Below, in pieces: positions 1-7,903 of a DNA stretch of 64,000 nucleotides (the first letter of the stretch is position 1; every line of letters starts with the position of its first letter). The stretch spans positions 57,032 to 121,031 of the forward strand of contig JAOPUZ010000053.1 of assembly GCA_025966315.1 (NCBI GenBank), written 5' to 3'. The position numbers and the translations under genes are program-made. The stretch comes from Frankiales bacterium (GTDB lineage Bacteria; Actinomycetota; Actinomycetes; Mycobacteriales; Jatrophihabitantaceae). The notes beneath the pieces are model-generated. The model saw only the letters and a list, made by a program, of their open reading frames with translations. It did not search any database and was not told where the DNA came from.

Positions 1-1010
1 CCGAGCATCACCTCAATCCAGGCGTGATCGGAGCGTCTCCCGCGGTCGCGATGGCCCTCGTTGCCGGGTCCACCAGTCACATTCGGCTCGGGTCGGCCGG
101 TTTTCAACTCGGCCACCGAACGGCCTTGTCGGTGGTCGAGGAGGTCGGGTTGATCGACGCGCTCTACCCGGGCCGGATCGACTTCGGGCTGGGACGATCA
201 GCCGGCCGTCCGCCCGTCGTCAGATCGGCCTCGGGCGATGCCGTCCCGGCAACCCCGACGTCCGACCGGCCGGCCGCCGGTAGCGCGCCCGACAACGGCC
301 TGGTCATCCCGGACAGGGTCTCGCTGAAGAAACTGCTCGGCTCGCCGCGAGTAGCGCTGCAGAAGCACATGCTGCTGCTGCCGGGGGCCGAATCGCAGCC
401 GTACACCGAGCAGGTGGGCGACATCATCGCGCTGTTGAACGGCAATTACGAGTTCGACGGCGTCGCCGGTCAGGCCAGTCCGGGCCAGGGTGCCGACGTG
501 CAGATCTGGATCCTGGGCAGCAGCGCCGGCGAGAGCGCGAACGTGGCCGGTGCCCACGCCTTGCGGTTCGCCGCCAATTACCACGTCGCCCCGGCCAGCA
601 TTCTGGAAGCGGTCGCGGCTTACCGCGCCGCATTCCGTCCGTCGGCCGAACTCAGCGCGCCCTACGTCAGCGTGTCGGCCGACGTGGTCGTAGCCGAGAA
701 CGACGACGCGGCCCGGCAACTTGCCGCCGGTTACGCCCCGTGGGTGCGCAGCATTCGCAACGCCGAAGGCGCGATCAAATACCCCACCCCGGCCGAGGCG
801 GCTGAATTCTCGTGGACGGACGAGGATCGCGCGCTGGTGCGAGACCGGCTCGAGACCCAATTCGTGGGCTCACCCGAAACGGTTGCGGCCCGGCTGCACC
901 AGCTGCAGGAGGCCACCCGCGCGGACGAACTGGTGATCACCACGATCACCCATGAGCACGCGGACCGGGTCCGTTCCTATCAATTGCTGGCCAAAGAATG
1001 GTTGGGTTGA
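1..1010 (+). CDS. LLM class flavin-dependent oxidoreductase (5' end outside window)
   Basis: The frame is open from the left edge: codons from base 3 read EHHLNPG before the first possible start at 24, and this matches the AEHHxxPG stretch that luciferase-like (LLM, bacterial luciferase superfamily) TIM-barrel enzymes carry near the N-terminus. The gene therefore begins upstream of the window. Downstream features fit the MsnO8-like group: IRLGSAGFQLGHRTALSVVEE, then LYPGRIDFGLGRS, the usual substrate-barrel motifs. The C-terminal region has QFVGSPETVAARLHQL, the conserved end helix of the family. These enzymes use FMN or F420 to oxidise or oxygenate small molecules; the substrate cannot be read from the sequence. 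The next gene starts 16 bp downstream. Confidence 0.85.
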   Translation, partial: EHHLNPGVIGASPAVAMALVAGSTSHIRLGSAGFQLGHRTALSVVEEVGLIDALYPGRIDFGLGRSAGRPPVVRSASGDAVPATPTSDRPAAGSAPDNGLVIPDRVSLKKLLGSPRVALQKHMLLLPGAESQPYTEQVGDIIALLNGNYEFDGVAGQASPGQGADVQIWILGSSAGESANVAGAHALRFAANYHVAPASILEAVAAYRAAFRPSAELSAPYVSVSADVVVAENDDAARQLAAGYAPWVRSIRNAEGAIKYPTPAEAAEFSWTDEDRALVRDRLETQFVGSPETVAARLHQLQEATRADELVITTITHEHADRVRSYQLLAKEWLG

Positions 1011-1012
1011 CC

Positions 1013-1018
1013 TACGCT
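1013..1018 (+). promoter_or_regulatory. TACGCT -10 box, leaderless start of CoA transferase
   Basis: TACGCT ends 7 nt before the GTG at 1026, so a transcript from it would start at or within a base of the start codon. No Shine-Dalgarno sequence is present in the 15 nt before the GTG. The same arrangement recurs across this window. Confidence 0.4.
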
Positions 1019-1025
1019 GCAGTGC

Positions 1026-3461
1026 GTGACGAGTGCTTCGGAACCAACCGGCTCTCAGCCGGACCGGCCACTCGACGGCCTCCGGATCCTGGACCTCAGC
1101 GCGACCGTCGGCGGTGCATTCTGTACCCGGCTGCTGGCCGACCTCGGCGCCGACGTCGTGATGGTCGAGACCGCCACTCGGGACCTACCCGATTCCGGCG
1201 GCTGGCCGGAATTCCTGTTGGCCGGCAAGCGCAGCGTCATGTGGCCCGACGCCGCCGCCGCCCTGCCGCGACTGGCTGAGCGTGCCGACGCCGTCGTCAC
1301 GACGTACCGCAACCGGCTGGTCGACGGGCACGGGAGCGACGCTGGGGTCGCCGGGCTGGCCGGCGTTCTTCGTTCCCGGCCGGAGCTGGTGACGGTTGAG
1401 CTGAGCCCGTTCGGGGCGAGCGGACCGTACCGGGACTGGCAGGCCACCGACATCACCCAGTGGGCCCTCGGCGGCTACATGTATTACGGCGGCACCTCGG
1501 ACCGGCCACCGCTGCTCCTGCCGGAACAGCAGGCCGAGCTGCACGGCGGTATGCAGGCCGCGTTCGCCGTGCTGGCCGGGTTGCGGCACGTGCAACGCAC
1601 CGGGGACGGCCAGCACGCCGAGGTGGCCAACCTGGAAGCGGTGCTCAGTGCGCACTGGCGGCTTTCGGTGATGTGGAGCCACACCGGCGAGGTGTGGAAG
1701 CGGCTGGCGCCCGAAGCGATCGACTACCTGACGTGCCTGGACGGTGAGGTGTTCATCCAGCGCAACGGGCGTTACGACGACACGTTCTTCGCCTTGATCG
1801 AGCGACCCGACCTGGCCGGCGATGCGCGGTGGTCCACCCCGGCCGCGGCTGCGGTCAACGGCGACGAGATCTGGGCCGAGGTCCGAGCCTGGGCCGGCCG
1901 TAACACGGTCGCGGACGTTATCAAGCGGGCGCAGGACAGCCGGCTGGCCGCGTCCGCGGTGAGCACGCTGCCGGAATTCATCGCCAGTGAGCAGCTGGTC
2001 GCCCGCGAGGTGATCGTCAACCTGCACAGCACGGATGGCGTCATTCGCCGGTTGCCGGGGGCGCCCTACCGGATGTCCGGTTCGGTGCTGGGGCCGTACT
2101 CCTGGGCGCCCCAGCCGGGTGCCGACAATCCGGCCGCCCTGGACGGCACGCTGTGGCCGCCCGGCCCTACCCGGATGGAAACGGCCCGCGAGGCAACCGG
2201 GAGAGGTGCGTCGAAGGATCGGCCCGAGACCAGCGGCGCGCTCGCCGGCGTGCGGGTGCTCGAGCTCGGCGCGAACTGGGCCGGCCCGATGATGACCCGC
2301 TCGATGGCCGACCTCGGCGCCGACGTGGTGAAAGTCGAGGGCGCGCGCCGGCCGGCGACCCGGGTGATGCTTTACCCCGGCAACGAACCGGGAAAGTACT
2401 TCTACAACCGTTCCGGGTACTTCAACAAGATGAATCGCAACAAGCTCGGGGTATCGCTGGACATCACCACCGAGCCCGGTCGGGAGGTGTTCCTGCAGCT
2501 GGCGGCCTGGGCCGATGTGTTCGTCGAGAACCAGAGCCCGCAGGTACTGCACCGATTGCGAATCACCTACGACGACCTGCGGGCCGTCAATCCTCGATTG
2601 ATCATGGTGTGCGTCAGCGGGTACGGGCTCACCGGACCGGCCGCGCTGCACGCGGCCTACGGAACGAACATCGAGGCGTCGGGTGGGCTGTCCTCGATGT
2701 TCGGCTACGAACCGGGAGAGAAGCTGCGCACCGGGAGCCTGTACGCCGACCCGCTGGCCGGCACGCTCGGCGCGATCGCGGTGCTCGCCGCGCTGCGGCA
2801 GCGGGACCGCACCGGCCAGGGGCAGCTGATCGACCTGGCCCTGCAAGAGACCATGCTGGCGTTCTTCGGCGCCGCGGTCACCGATGTACTGGCCGGGCGG
2901 CCGGCACGTTCGGCGCAGGGCAACCGGAGTTCCCGCTGGGCACCGCAGGGTTGCTACCCATGCCAGGGCGAGGACATGTGGGTCGTGTTGTCGGTCCGCG
3001 ACGAAACCGAGTTTGCCGCGTTGTGCCAGGTCATCGGGCGAACCGATCTGGCCGCGCGCGCTGACCTGGCGACCACCGCCGGACGCCGGACGGCCCACGA
3101 CGAACTGGACGCGGCCATCGCGGCCTGGACGGCTCGCCAGGATCACCGGGAGGCCGCCGAACTGCTGCAGGCGGTTGCCGTGCCCGCCGCCCCGGTGCTG
3201 AAGAACTGGGAGCTGCTGGCCGATCCGCACCTGTACGAACGGCAGTTCTACGTCCCCATCCCGCATCCGGATACCGGCGTCCTGCCGTACCCGAGCTTCC
3301 CCTGGAAATTCGGCGGGACGCCCGCTCAGGTCTACCGTCGGGCGCCCCGATTCGCCGAACACAACGACCACGTCTTCCGCGACATTCTCGGCCTGTCGCT
3401 GGATCGAATCGACCAATTGGCGCGCGATGGCATCATCGACACCGTGCCGGTTACCGGCTGA
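1026..3461 (+). CDS. Double-domain CaiB/BaiF (family III) CoA transferase
   Basis: An 811-residue protein made of two family III CoA-transferase domains joined head to tail (about residues 15-385 and 400-795). Each begins with the family's opening motif: LDGLRILDLS...FCTRLLADLGADVVMVE in the first half and LAGVRVLELG...MTRSMADLGADVVKVE in the second. Single-domain members are about 400 residues and form interlocked dimers, so this is a covalent pair. The second half has the catalytic aspartate (D575 in YADPLAG), which carries the acyl-anhydride and CoA-thioester intermediates in this family. By alignment the first half has E171 there (QAELHGG). The enzyme probably moves CoA between acyl-CoA and a free acid in a catabolic route. 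The GTG start follows a -10 box at leaderless spacing. Confidence 0.85.
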   Translation: MTSASEPTGSQPDRPLDGLRILDLSATVGGAFCTRLLADLGADVVMVETATRDLPDSGGWPEFLLAGKRSVMWPDAAAALPRLAERADAVVTTYRNRLVDGHGSDAGVAGLAGVLRSRPELVTVELSPFGASGPYRDWQATDITQWALGGYMYYGGTSDRPPLLLPEQQAELHGGMQAAFAVLAGLRHVQRTGDGQHAEVANLEAVLSAHWRLSVMWSHTGEVWKRLAPEAIDYLTCLDGEVFIQRNGRYDDTFFALIERPDLAGDARWSTPAAAAVNGDEIWAEVRAWAGRNTVADVIKRAQDSRLAASAVSTLPEFIASEQLVAREVIVNLHSTDGVIRRLPGAPYRMSGSVLGPYSWAPQPGADNPAALDGTLWPPGPTRMETAREATGRGASKDRPETSGALAGVRVLELGANWAGPMMTRSMADLGADVVKVEGARRPATRVMLYPGNEPGKYFYNRSGYFNKMNRNKLGVSLDITTEPGREVFLQLAAWADVFVENQSPQVLHRLRITYDDLRAVNPRLIMVCVSGYGLTGPAALHAAYGTNIEASGGLSSMFGYEPGEKLRTGSLYADPLAGTLGAIAVLAALRQRDRTGQGQLIDLALQETMLAFFGAAVTDVLAGRPARSAQGNRSSRWAPQGCYPCQGEDMWVVLSVRDETEFAALCQVIGRTDLAARADLATTAGRRTAHDELDAAIAAWTARQDHREAAELLQAVAVPAAPVLKNWELLADPHLYERQFYVPIPHPDTGVLPYPSFPWKFGGTPAQVYRRAPRFAEHNDHVFRDILGLSLDRIDQLARDGIIDTVPVTG

Positions 3462-3493
3462 CCCCCTACTCACTTCACTAAGGACGCCAGCAG

Positions 3494-4468
3494 ATGAAGG
3501 CAGTGTTGTGCACGCGCTTCGGCGGGCCCGAATTTCTGGAGATCGGCGAAGTCGACGATCCGGTGCCCGGCCCGGATCAGGTGGTCATCGACGTCAAGGC
3601 CTGCGCCGTAAACGTCACTGATCTGCTCGTCATCCAGGACAAATACCAGTACCGCCAGCAGCTTCCCTTCATCCCGGGCGGCGAGGGCGCCGGCGTGGTT
3701 CGCGCTATCGGTCCGGGCGTCACCAACGTGGCAATCGGCGATCGCGTGCTCGGTGCCGGCCAGACCGGCGGCCTGGCCGAACAGAAACTGGTCGCGGCTC
3801 GCTCCGTGGTTGCCATCCCGGACGGCTTCGACTTCGTGTCCGCCTCGGGATTGACCTACGCCTACGGGACCGCGCTGCACTCATTGCAGTTGCGCGCCAA
3901 CATCCAGCCGGGGGAGTCGCTGCTGGTGTTGGCTGCGGCGGGCGGGGTCGGGCTGGCGACCATCGAGATCGGCAAGCTTCTCGGCGCACGGGTGATCGCC
4001 GCCGCGTCTTCGGACGACAAGCTCAAGCTGTGTACCGAGCGAGGCGCCGATGAGGTCATCAACTACGAGACCGAGGATCTGAAGGTTCGCGTCCGGGAAT
4101 TGACCGGCGGCCGCGGGGCTGACGTGGTCATGGACCCGGTCGGCGGCAAGTACGCCGAGCCGGCCGTGCGAGCTACGGCCTGGGACGGGCGTTATCTGAT
4201 CGTCGGGTTCGCGGCCGGCATTCCCAGCATTCCGCTCAACCTGCCGCTGCTGCGGGGCTGCAATCTCATCGGCGTGTTTCTCGGCGAATTCGTGAACCAG
4301 CACCCGGATCAAGCCCGGGCCACCAACGCGCAGCTCTCGAACTGGTGGCACGACGGCACGCTGAAACCGCACGTCTGGAACACCTATCCGTTGGAACAGG
4401 CCGCAACCGCGTTGCAGCTGCTGGCCGATCGGCGAGTGGTCGGCAAGGCGGTAGTGACGCCGTCCTGA
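3494..4468 (+). CDS. NADPH:quinone oxidoreductase family protein (zinc-free MDR)
   Basis: A 324-residue medium-chain dehydrogenase/reductase of the quinone oxidoreductase branch. The N-terminal GroES-like domain (1-120) has GGEGAGVVRAIGPGV. The Rossmann domain has AAAGGVGLATIEIGKLLGA, with the AxxGGVG nucleotide-binding turn, followed by GADEVINYETEDL. The zinc-binding cysteines of alcohol dehydrogenases are absent. Such enzymes reduce quinones or enones with NADPH. It lies 32 bp after the CoA transferase on the same strand, which suggests cotranscription. AAGGACGCCAGCAG before the ATG gives a reasonable ribosome site. Its substrate is unknown; the neighbouring acyl-CoA enzyme makes an enoyl/acyl reductase role in the same pathway possible. 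Confidence 0.85.
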   Translation: MKAVLCTRFGGPEFLEIGEVDDPVPGPDQVVIDVKACAVNVTDLLVIQDKYQYRQQLPFIPGGEGAGVVRAIGPGVTNVAIGDRVLGAGQTGGLAEQKLVAARSVVAIPDGFDFVSASGLTYAYGTALHSLQLRANIQPGESLLVLAAAGGVGLATIEIGKLLGARVIAAASSDDKLKLCTERGADEVINYETEDLKVRVRELTGGRGADVVMDPVGGKYAEPAVRATAWDGRYLIVGFAAGIPSIPLNLPLLRGCNLIGVFLGEFVNQHPDQARATNAQLSNWWHDGTLKPHVWNTYPLEQAATALQLLADRRVVGKAVVTPS

Positions 4469-4536
4469 CGTCCTGACGTCCTGACCTTGGCCGTTACCGC
4501 GTTGGCGGGCGGCCCCGGACGTCTTGGCTGCGCCCG

Positions 4537-5568
4537 CTACGTCCTGGCCGCGCCGCGCGCGTTGACGACCGGGATGACCTGCTCGCCATAGGCGGCCAAC
4601 GTGGAGTCCTTGGCGTCGTGCTGCAGGTAGACCGCGAACTGATCGACGCCGAGCCCGCGGAGTTCTTCCAGGCGCTCGATGTGACGCGCGACCGGGCCGA
4701 GCAGGCAGAACCGCTCGATGACCTCGTCAGGCACGAAGTCGGTGTGGCTGCTGCCGGCCTTGCCGTGCGCGTTGTAGTCGTAGCCCTCGCGGCCGGCGAT
4801 GTAGTCACTCAGGGCCTTGGGAACGTCCGCCCCCGCCGTTCCGTATCGGGCGACGATGTCGGCCACGTGATTGCCGACCATGCCGCCGAACCACCGGCAT
4901 TGCTCGATCGCGTGCCGGGCGCCGGCCGCGGACCCATCGGTCACATAGGCCGGCGCGGCAACGCAGATCTTCAGCGCGGCCGGATCCCGCCCGGCTTCGA
5001 CGGCCGCGCGACGCACGGCCGCAATCGACCAGGCCGTGATGTCGGGATCCGCTAGTTGCAGGATGAATCCGTCCGCAACCTCCCCGGTCAACGCCAGCGC
5101 CTTCGGCCCGTACGCGGCAACCCAGATCGGCAACCGGGAAGCTGATCCCCACGGCAACCGCAACTCGTTGCCCCGGTGCACGACCGATTCCCCGTTGGCC
5201 AGCGGGCGGATGACGTTGATCGCGTCGCGCAATGTGGCCAGCGTGACTGGCTTGCCGTTGATCACCCGCACCGCCGAATCGCCCCGGCCGATGCCACAGA
5301 TCGTCCGGTTGCCGAACATGTCGTTGAGGGTCGCGAACAGCGACGCCGTGACGGTCCAGTCCCGGGTGGCCGGATTGGTCACCATCGGGCCGACCAGCAC
5401 ACGATGCGTCGCGGACAGGATCTGGCTGTAGATCACGAACGGTTCCTGCCACAGCAGGTGCGAATCGAACGTCCACACATGACTGAAGCCGTACGTCTCG
5501 GCTTGCCGGGCGAGGTCGATAACCCGCCACGCGGGTGGGTCCGTCTGCAGGACCACTCCGAAATCCAC
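4537..5568 (-). CDS. LLM class F420-dependent oxidoreductase, TIGR03842-like
   Basis: A 343-residue luciferase-like TIM barrel: MDFGVVLQTDPPAWRVIDLARQ at the start, then ETYGFSHVWTFDSHLLWQEP, VGPMVTNPATRDWTVTASLFATL and ICGIGRGDSAVR. I recognise this pattern as the TIGR03842 subgroup, usually encoded beside dihydropyrimidinase genes in actinobacteria, as here. The GTG start lies 1 nt after the TGA of the hydantoinase gene, so the two are almost certainly cotranslated. The family assignment is firm. The cofactor (F420 or FMN) and the reaction are inferred only. A ring-opening or ring-reducing step on a pyrimidine or hydantoin would fit the context, as RutA is also an LLM enzyme acting on uracil. 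Confidence 0.85.
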   Translation of the reverse strand: MDFGVVLQTDPPAWRVIDLARQAETYGFSHVWTFDSHLLWQEPFVIYSQILSATHRVLVGPMVTNPATRDWTVTASLFATLNDMFGNRTICGIGRGDSAVRVINGKPVTLATLRDAINVIRPLANGESVVHRGNELRLPWGSASRLPIWVAAYGPKALALTGEVADGFILQLADPDITAWSIAAVRRAAVEAGRDPAALKICVAAPAYVTDGSAAGARHAIEQCRWFGGMVGNHVADIVARYGTAGADVPKALSDYIAGREGYDYNAHGKAGSSHTDFVPDEVIERFCLLGPVARHIERLEELRGLGVDQFAVYLQHDAKDSTLAAYGEQVIPVVNARGAART

Positions 5569-5569
5569 G

Positions 5570-6985
5570 TCAGATCAGATTCTGCGAAAGACCTCGACGG
5601 ACGAACCGACCGTCGCTCTTGGCACCGAGGTACTGGCCGGCGTCGACGATCACTTTGCCGCGCGACAGCACGGTGTCGACGTGCCCATCGATTTCATAAC
5701 CTTCCCAGGCCGAATAATCCATGTTCATGTGATGGGTCTTGCCCAGGCCGATGCTGGTGTGCCCGTTCGGGTCGTAAATGACGATGTCAGCGTCGGCACC
5801 AGCCGCGATGACGCCTTTCTTTCCGTACAGGCCGAACATCCGCGCGGGTGCGGCACACGCGACGTCGACCCATTTCTGCAGGCTGATCCGGCCGTCGACC
5901 ACGCCCTGATACAGCAAGTCCATTCGATGCTCGACCGATCCGATGCCGTTCGGGATCTTGGCGAAGTTGCCGATACCCAGCTCTTTCTGATCCTTCATGC
6001 AGAACGGGCAGTGATCGGTCGACACCGTCGTCACGTCACCGGTGCGGAGGTAGCGCCACAATTCGTCCTGATGACCTTCGGCCCGTGACCGCAGCGGTGT
6101 ACTGCACACCCATTTCGCGCCTTCGAAACCTGGCGCTCCGAGATTTTCTTCCAACGACAGGTACAGGTACTGCGGGCACGTCTCGCCGAATACGTTCTGG
6201 CCGGCGTTGCGGGCCTCGGCAATGCGCGCCAAGGCCTGCTTGGCTGACACGTGGACGATGTACAGCGGGGCACCGGCAATGTCGGCCAACATCACCGCCC
6301 GATGGGTTGCTTCCTGCTCGGTCTGCCACGGCCGGGTGGTTCCGTGGAAATAGGGGGCGGTGTCGCCGCGTTCGAGAGCCTGCTGCACCAGCACATCGAT
6401 GGCCGAGCCATTCTCGGCGTGCATCATGATCAGGCTGCCGTTTCCGGCTGCTTTCTGCATTGCCTGCAGAATCTGCCCGTCAGAGCTGAGGAAAACGCCT
6501 GGGTAGGCCATGAACAGTTTGAAACTGGTGATGCCCTCATCTATGAGTTCATCCATGGCTTTAAGCGAATCGGCGTTGACGTCGCCAATGATCTGATGAA
6601 AGGCGTAGTCCACCGCGCAATTGCCACTGGCTTTGTCGTGCCATGCGGCCAACTGGTCCTGCACACGCTGGCCGTGGGCTTGCACGACGAAATCCACGAT
6701 CGTGGTCGTACCGCCCCACGCGGCGGCCCGGGTCCCGGTCTCGAAGGTGTCCGAGGCGAACGTGCCGCCGAACGGCATCTCCATATGGGTGTGGGCGTCG
6801 ATCCCACCGGGAATGACGTACTTTCTGCTGGCGTCTATGACGATTCCGGCCGACCGGCGTACCTCGCTCAACGCGTTGGATCCGGGTGCAAGGACGGCCA
6901 CGATCGTGTCGCCGTCGATCAGGACATCCTGCAGCGCGGAGCCCTCGGCCGACACAACCGTCCCACCGGTGATGAGGGTGGTCAC
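5570..6985 (-). CDS. hydA: Dihydropyrimidinase / D-hydantoinase
   Basis: A 471-residue cyclic amidohydrolase of the normal length for this family. Metal ligands are visible: H65 and H67 in GGIDAHTHMEMPFGG, the carboxylated lysine K156 in SFKLFMAYPG, histidines in IMMHAEN and IVHVSA, and the catalytic aspartate in STDHCPF. It opens the ring of dihydropyrimidines or 5-substituted hydantoins to N-carbamoyl amino acids in the cytoplasm. The GTG start at 6985 is chosen because it overlaps the TGA of the upstream amidohydrolase (GTGA), giving translational coupling; the frame stays open further upstream, but that stretch belongs to the neighbour. An allantoinase role is less likely on motif grounds but not excluded. 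Confidence 0.9.
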   Translation of the reverse strand: MTTLITGGTVVSAEGSALQDVLIDGDTIVAVLAPGSNALSEVRRSAGIVIDASRKYVIPGGIDAHTHMEMPFGGTFASDTFETGTRAAAWGGTTTIVDFVVQAHGQRVQDQLAAWHDKASGNCAVDYAFHQIIGDVNADSLKAMDELIDEGITSFKLFMAYPGVFLSSDGQILQAMQKAAGNGSLIMMHAENGSAIDVLVQQALERGDTAPYFHGTTRPWQTEQEATHRAVMLADIAGAPLYIVHVSAKQALARIAEARNAGQNVFGETCPQYLYLSLEENLGAPGFEGAKWVCSTPLRSRAEGHQDELWRYLRTGDVTTVSTDHCPFCMKDQKELGIGNFAKIPNGIGSVEHRMDLLYQGVVDGRISLQKWVDVACAAPARMFGLYGKKGVIAAGADADIVIYDPNGHTSIGLGKTHHMNMDYSAWEGYEIDGHVDTVLSRGKVIVDAGQYLGAKSDGRFVRRGLSQNLI

Positions 6986-7830
6986 GGCGACGTCGTCTTC
7001 GTGTAGGACTCCGGCCGGCGATCGCGGTAGAACTGCCAGTCGTTTCGGGTCTGGGTGATCTCGTCGAAGTCGAGATCGCGGATCACTACCTCCTCCTTGT
7101 CGGTGGAGGCCACGTCGCCGACGTAGCTGCCACGCGGATCGACGAAGTAGCTCGAACCGTAGAACCGGACGGCCTCCTCGCCGAACTCGGCCGTTTCTTT
7201 GCCGATCCGGTTGTTGGCGGCAATGAAGTATTGATTGGCCGCGGCGGCCGCCGGCTGCTCGATTTCCCACAGCCGGTTAGACAACCCGGGCTTTGTCGCC
7301 GACGGGTTGAATACGAGCTGCGCGTTGTTCAGGCCCAGCTCTCGCCAGCCCTCGGGGAAGTGCCGGTCGTAACAGATGTACACGCCAACACGTCCGACCG
7401 CGGTATCGAACACGGGATAGCCCAGGTTGCCCGGACGGAAATAGAACTTTTCCCAGAACTGCGGAAGGTTCGGGATGTGGTGCTTGCGGTAGCGGCCGAG
7501 CAACGTGCCGTCCGCGTCGATGACCGCGGCGGTGTTGTAGTACTCGCCGTCGTTGGCCACTTCATAGATCGGCAGCACGATCACCAGGTGCAATTCGGCG
7601 GCCAGCCGCTGAAACCGCTCCACCGTCGGGCCGGGGATCGATTCGACGTAGGCGTAATATTTCTGGTCCTGGATGATGCCGAAGTACGGTCCGTAGAACA
7701 GTTCCTGGAAGCCGATGATCTGCACGCCTTCGGCGGCGGCCTGCCGGGCGAGTTCCTCGTGCCGGACGATCATCGACTCCTTGTCGCCGGTCCACTCGAC
7801 CTGCGTGATGGCGGCGCGTACGACGGACAT
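6982..7830 (-). CDS. Nitrilase-superfamily amidohydrolase, beta-ureidopropionase type
   Basis: A 282-residue carbon-nitrogen hydrolase with the Glu-Lys-Cys triad: E43 in GFQELFYGPYFG, K116 in YRKHHIPN and C153 in VGVYICYDRHFPEGWREL. The FYGPYF and DRHFPEGWR signatures are those of N-carbamoyl-beta-alanine amidohydrolases. It would hydrolyse the N-carbamoyl product of the hydantoinase to amino acid, CO2 and ammonia. The ATG at 7830 is chosen because GAGGGGA lies 5 nt before it. Its stop overlaps the start of the hydantoinase gene by 4 nt. Malate synthase G lies 73 bp upstream on the same strand, so the four genes may be one transcript. Confidence 0.9.
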   Translation of the reverse strand: MSVVRAAITQVEWTGDKESMIVRHEELARQAAAEGVQIIGFQELFYGPYFGIIQDQKYYAYVESIPGPTVERFQRLAAELHLVIVLPIYEVANDGEYYNTAAVIDADGTLLGRYRKHHIPNLPQFWEKFYFRPGNLGYPVFDTAVGRVGVYICYDRHFPEGWRELGLNNAQLVFNPSATKPGLSNRLWEIEQPAAAAANQYFIAANNRIGKETAEFGEEAVRFYGSSYFVDPRGSYVGDVASTDKEEVVIRDLDFDEITQTRNDWQFYRDRRPESYTKTTSP

Positions 7831-7903
7831 CTGGTTCCCCTCACGTTTCGCGGCGTGAACTGCGACGTTACCGATGCTGGGCGCCAAACCGGTCCCAGAG
7901 CGG

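Noticed and set aside
1185..3473. Very long minus-strand open frame opposite the CoA transferase
   Set aside because: It mirrors the coding strand of a clear two-domain enzyme, is Arg/Gly/Val-rich and matches no family; it is a shadow frame of high-GC DNA.
4463..4487. Triplicated CCTGACGT after the quinone oxidoreductase gene
   Set aside because: A short simple repeat around the stop codon without symmetry or conserved context; likely slippage.
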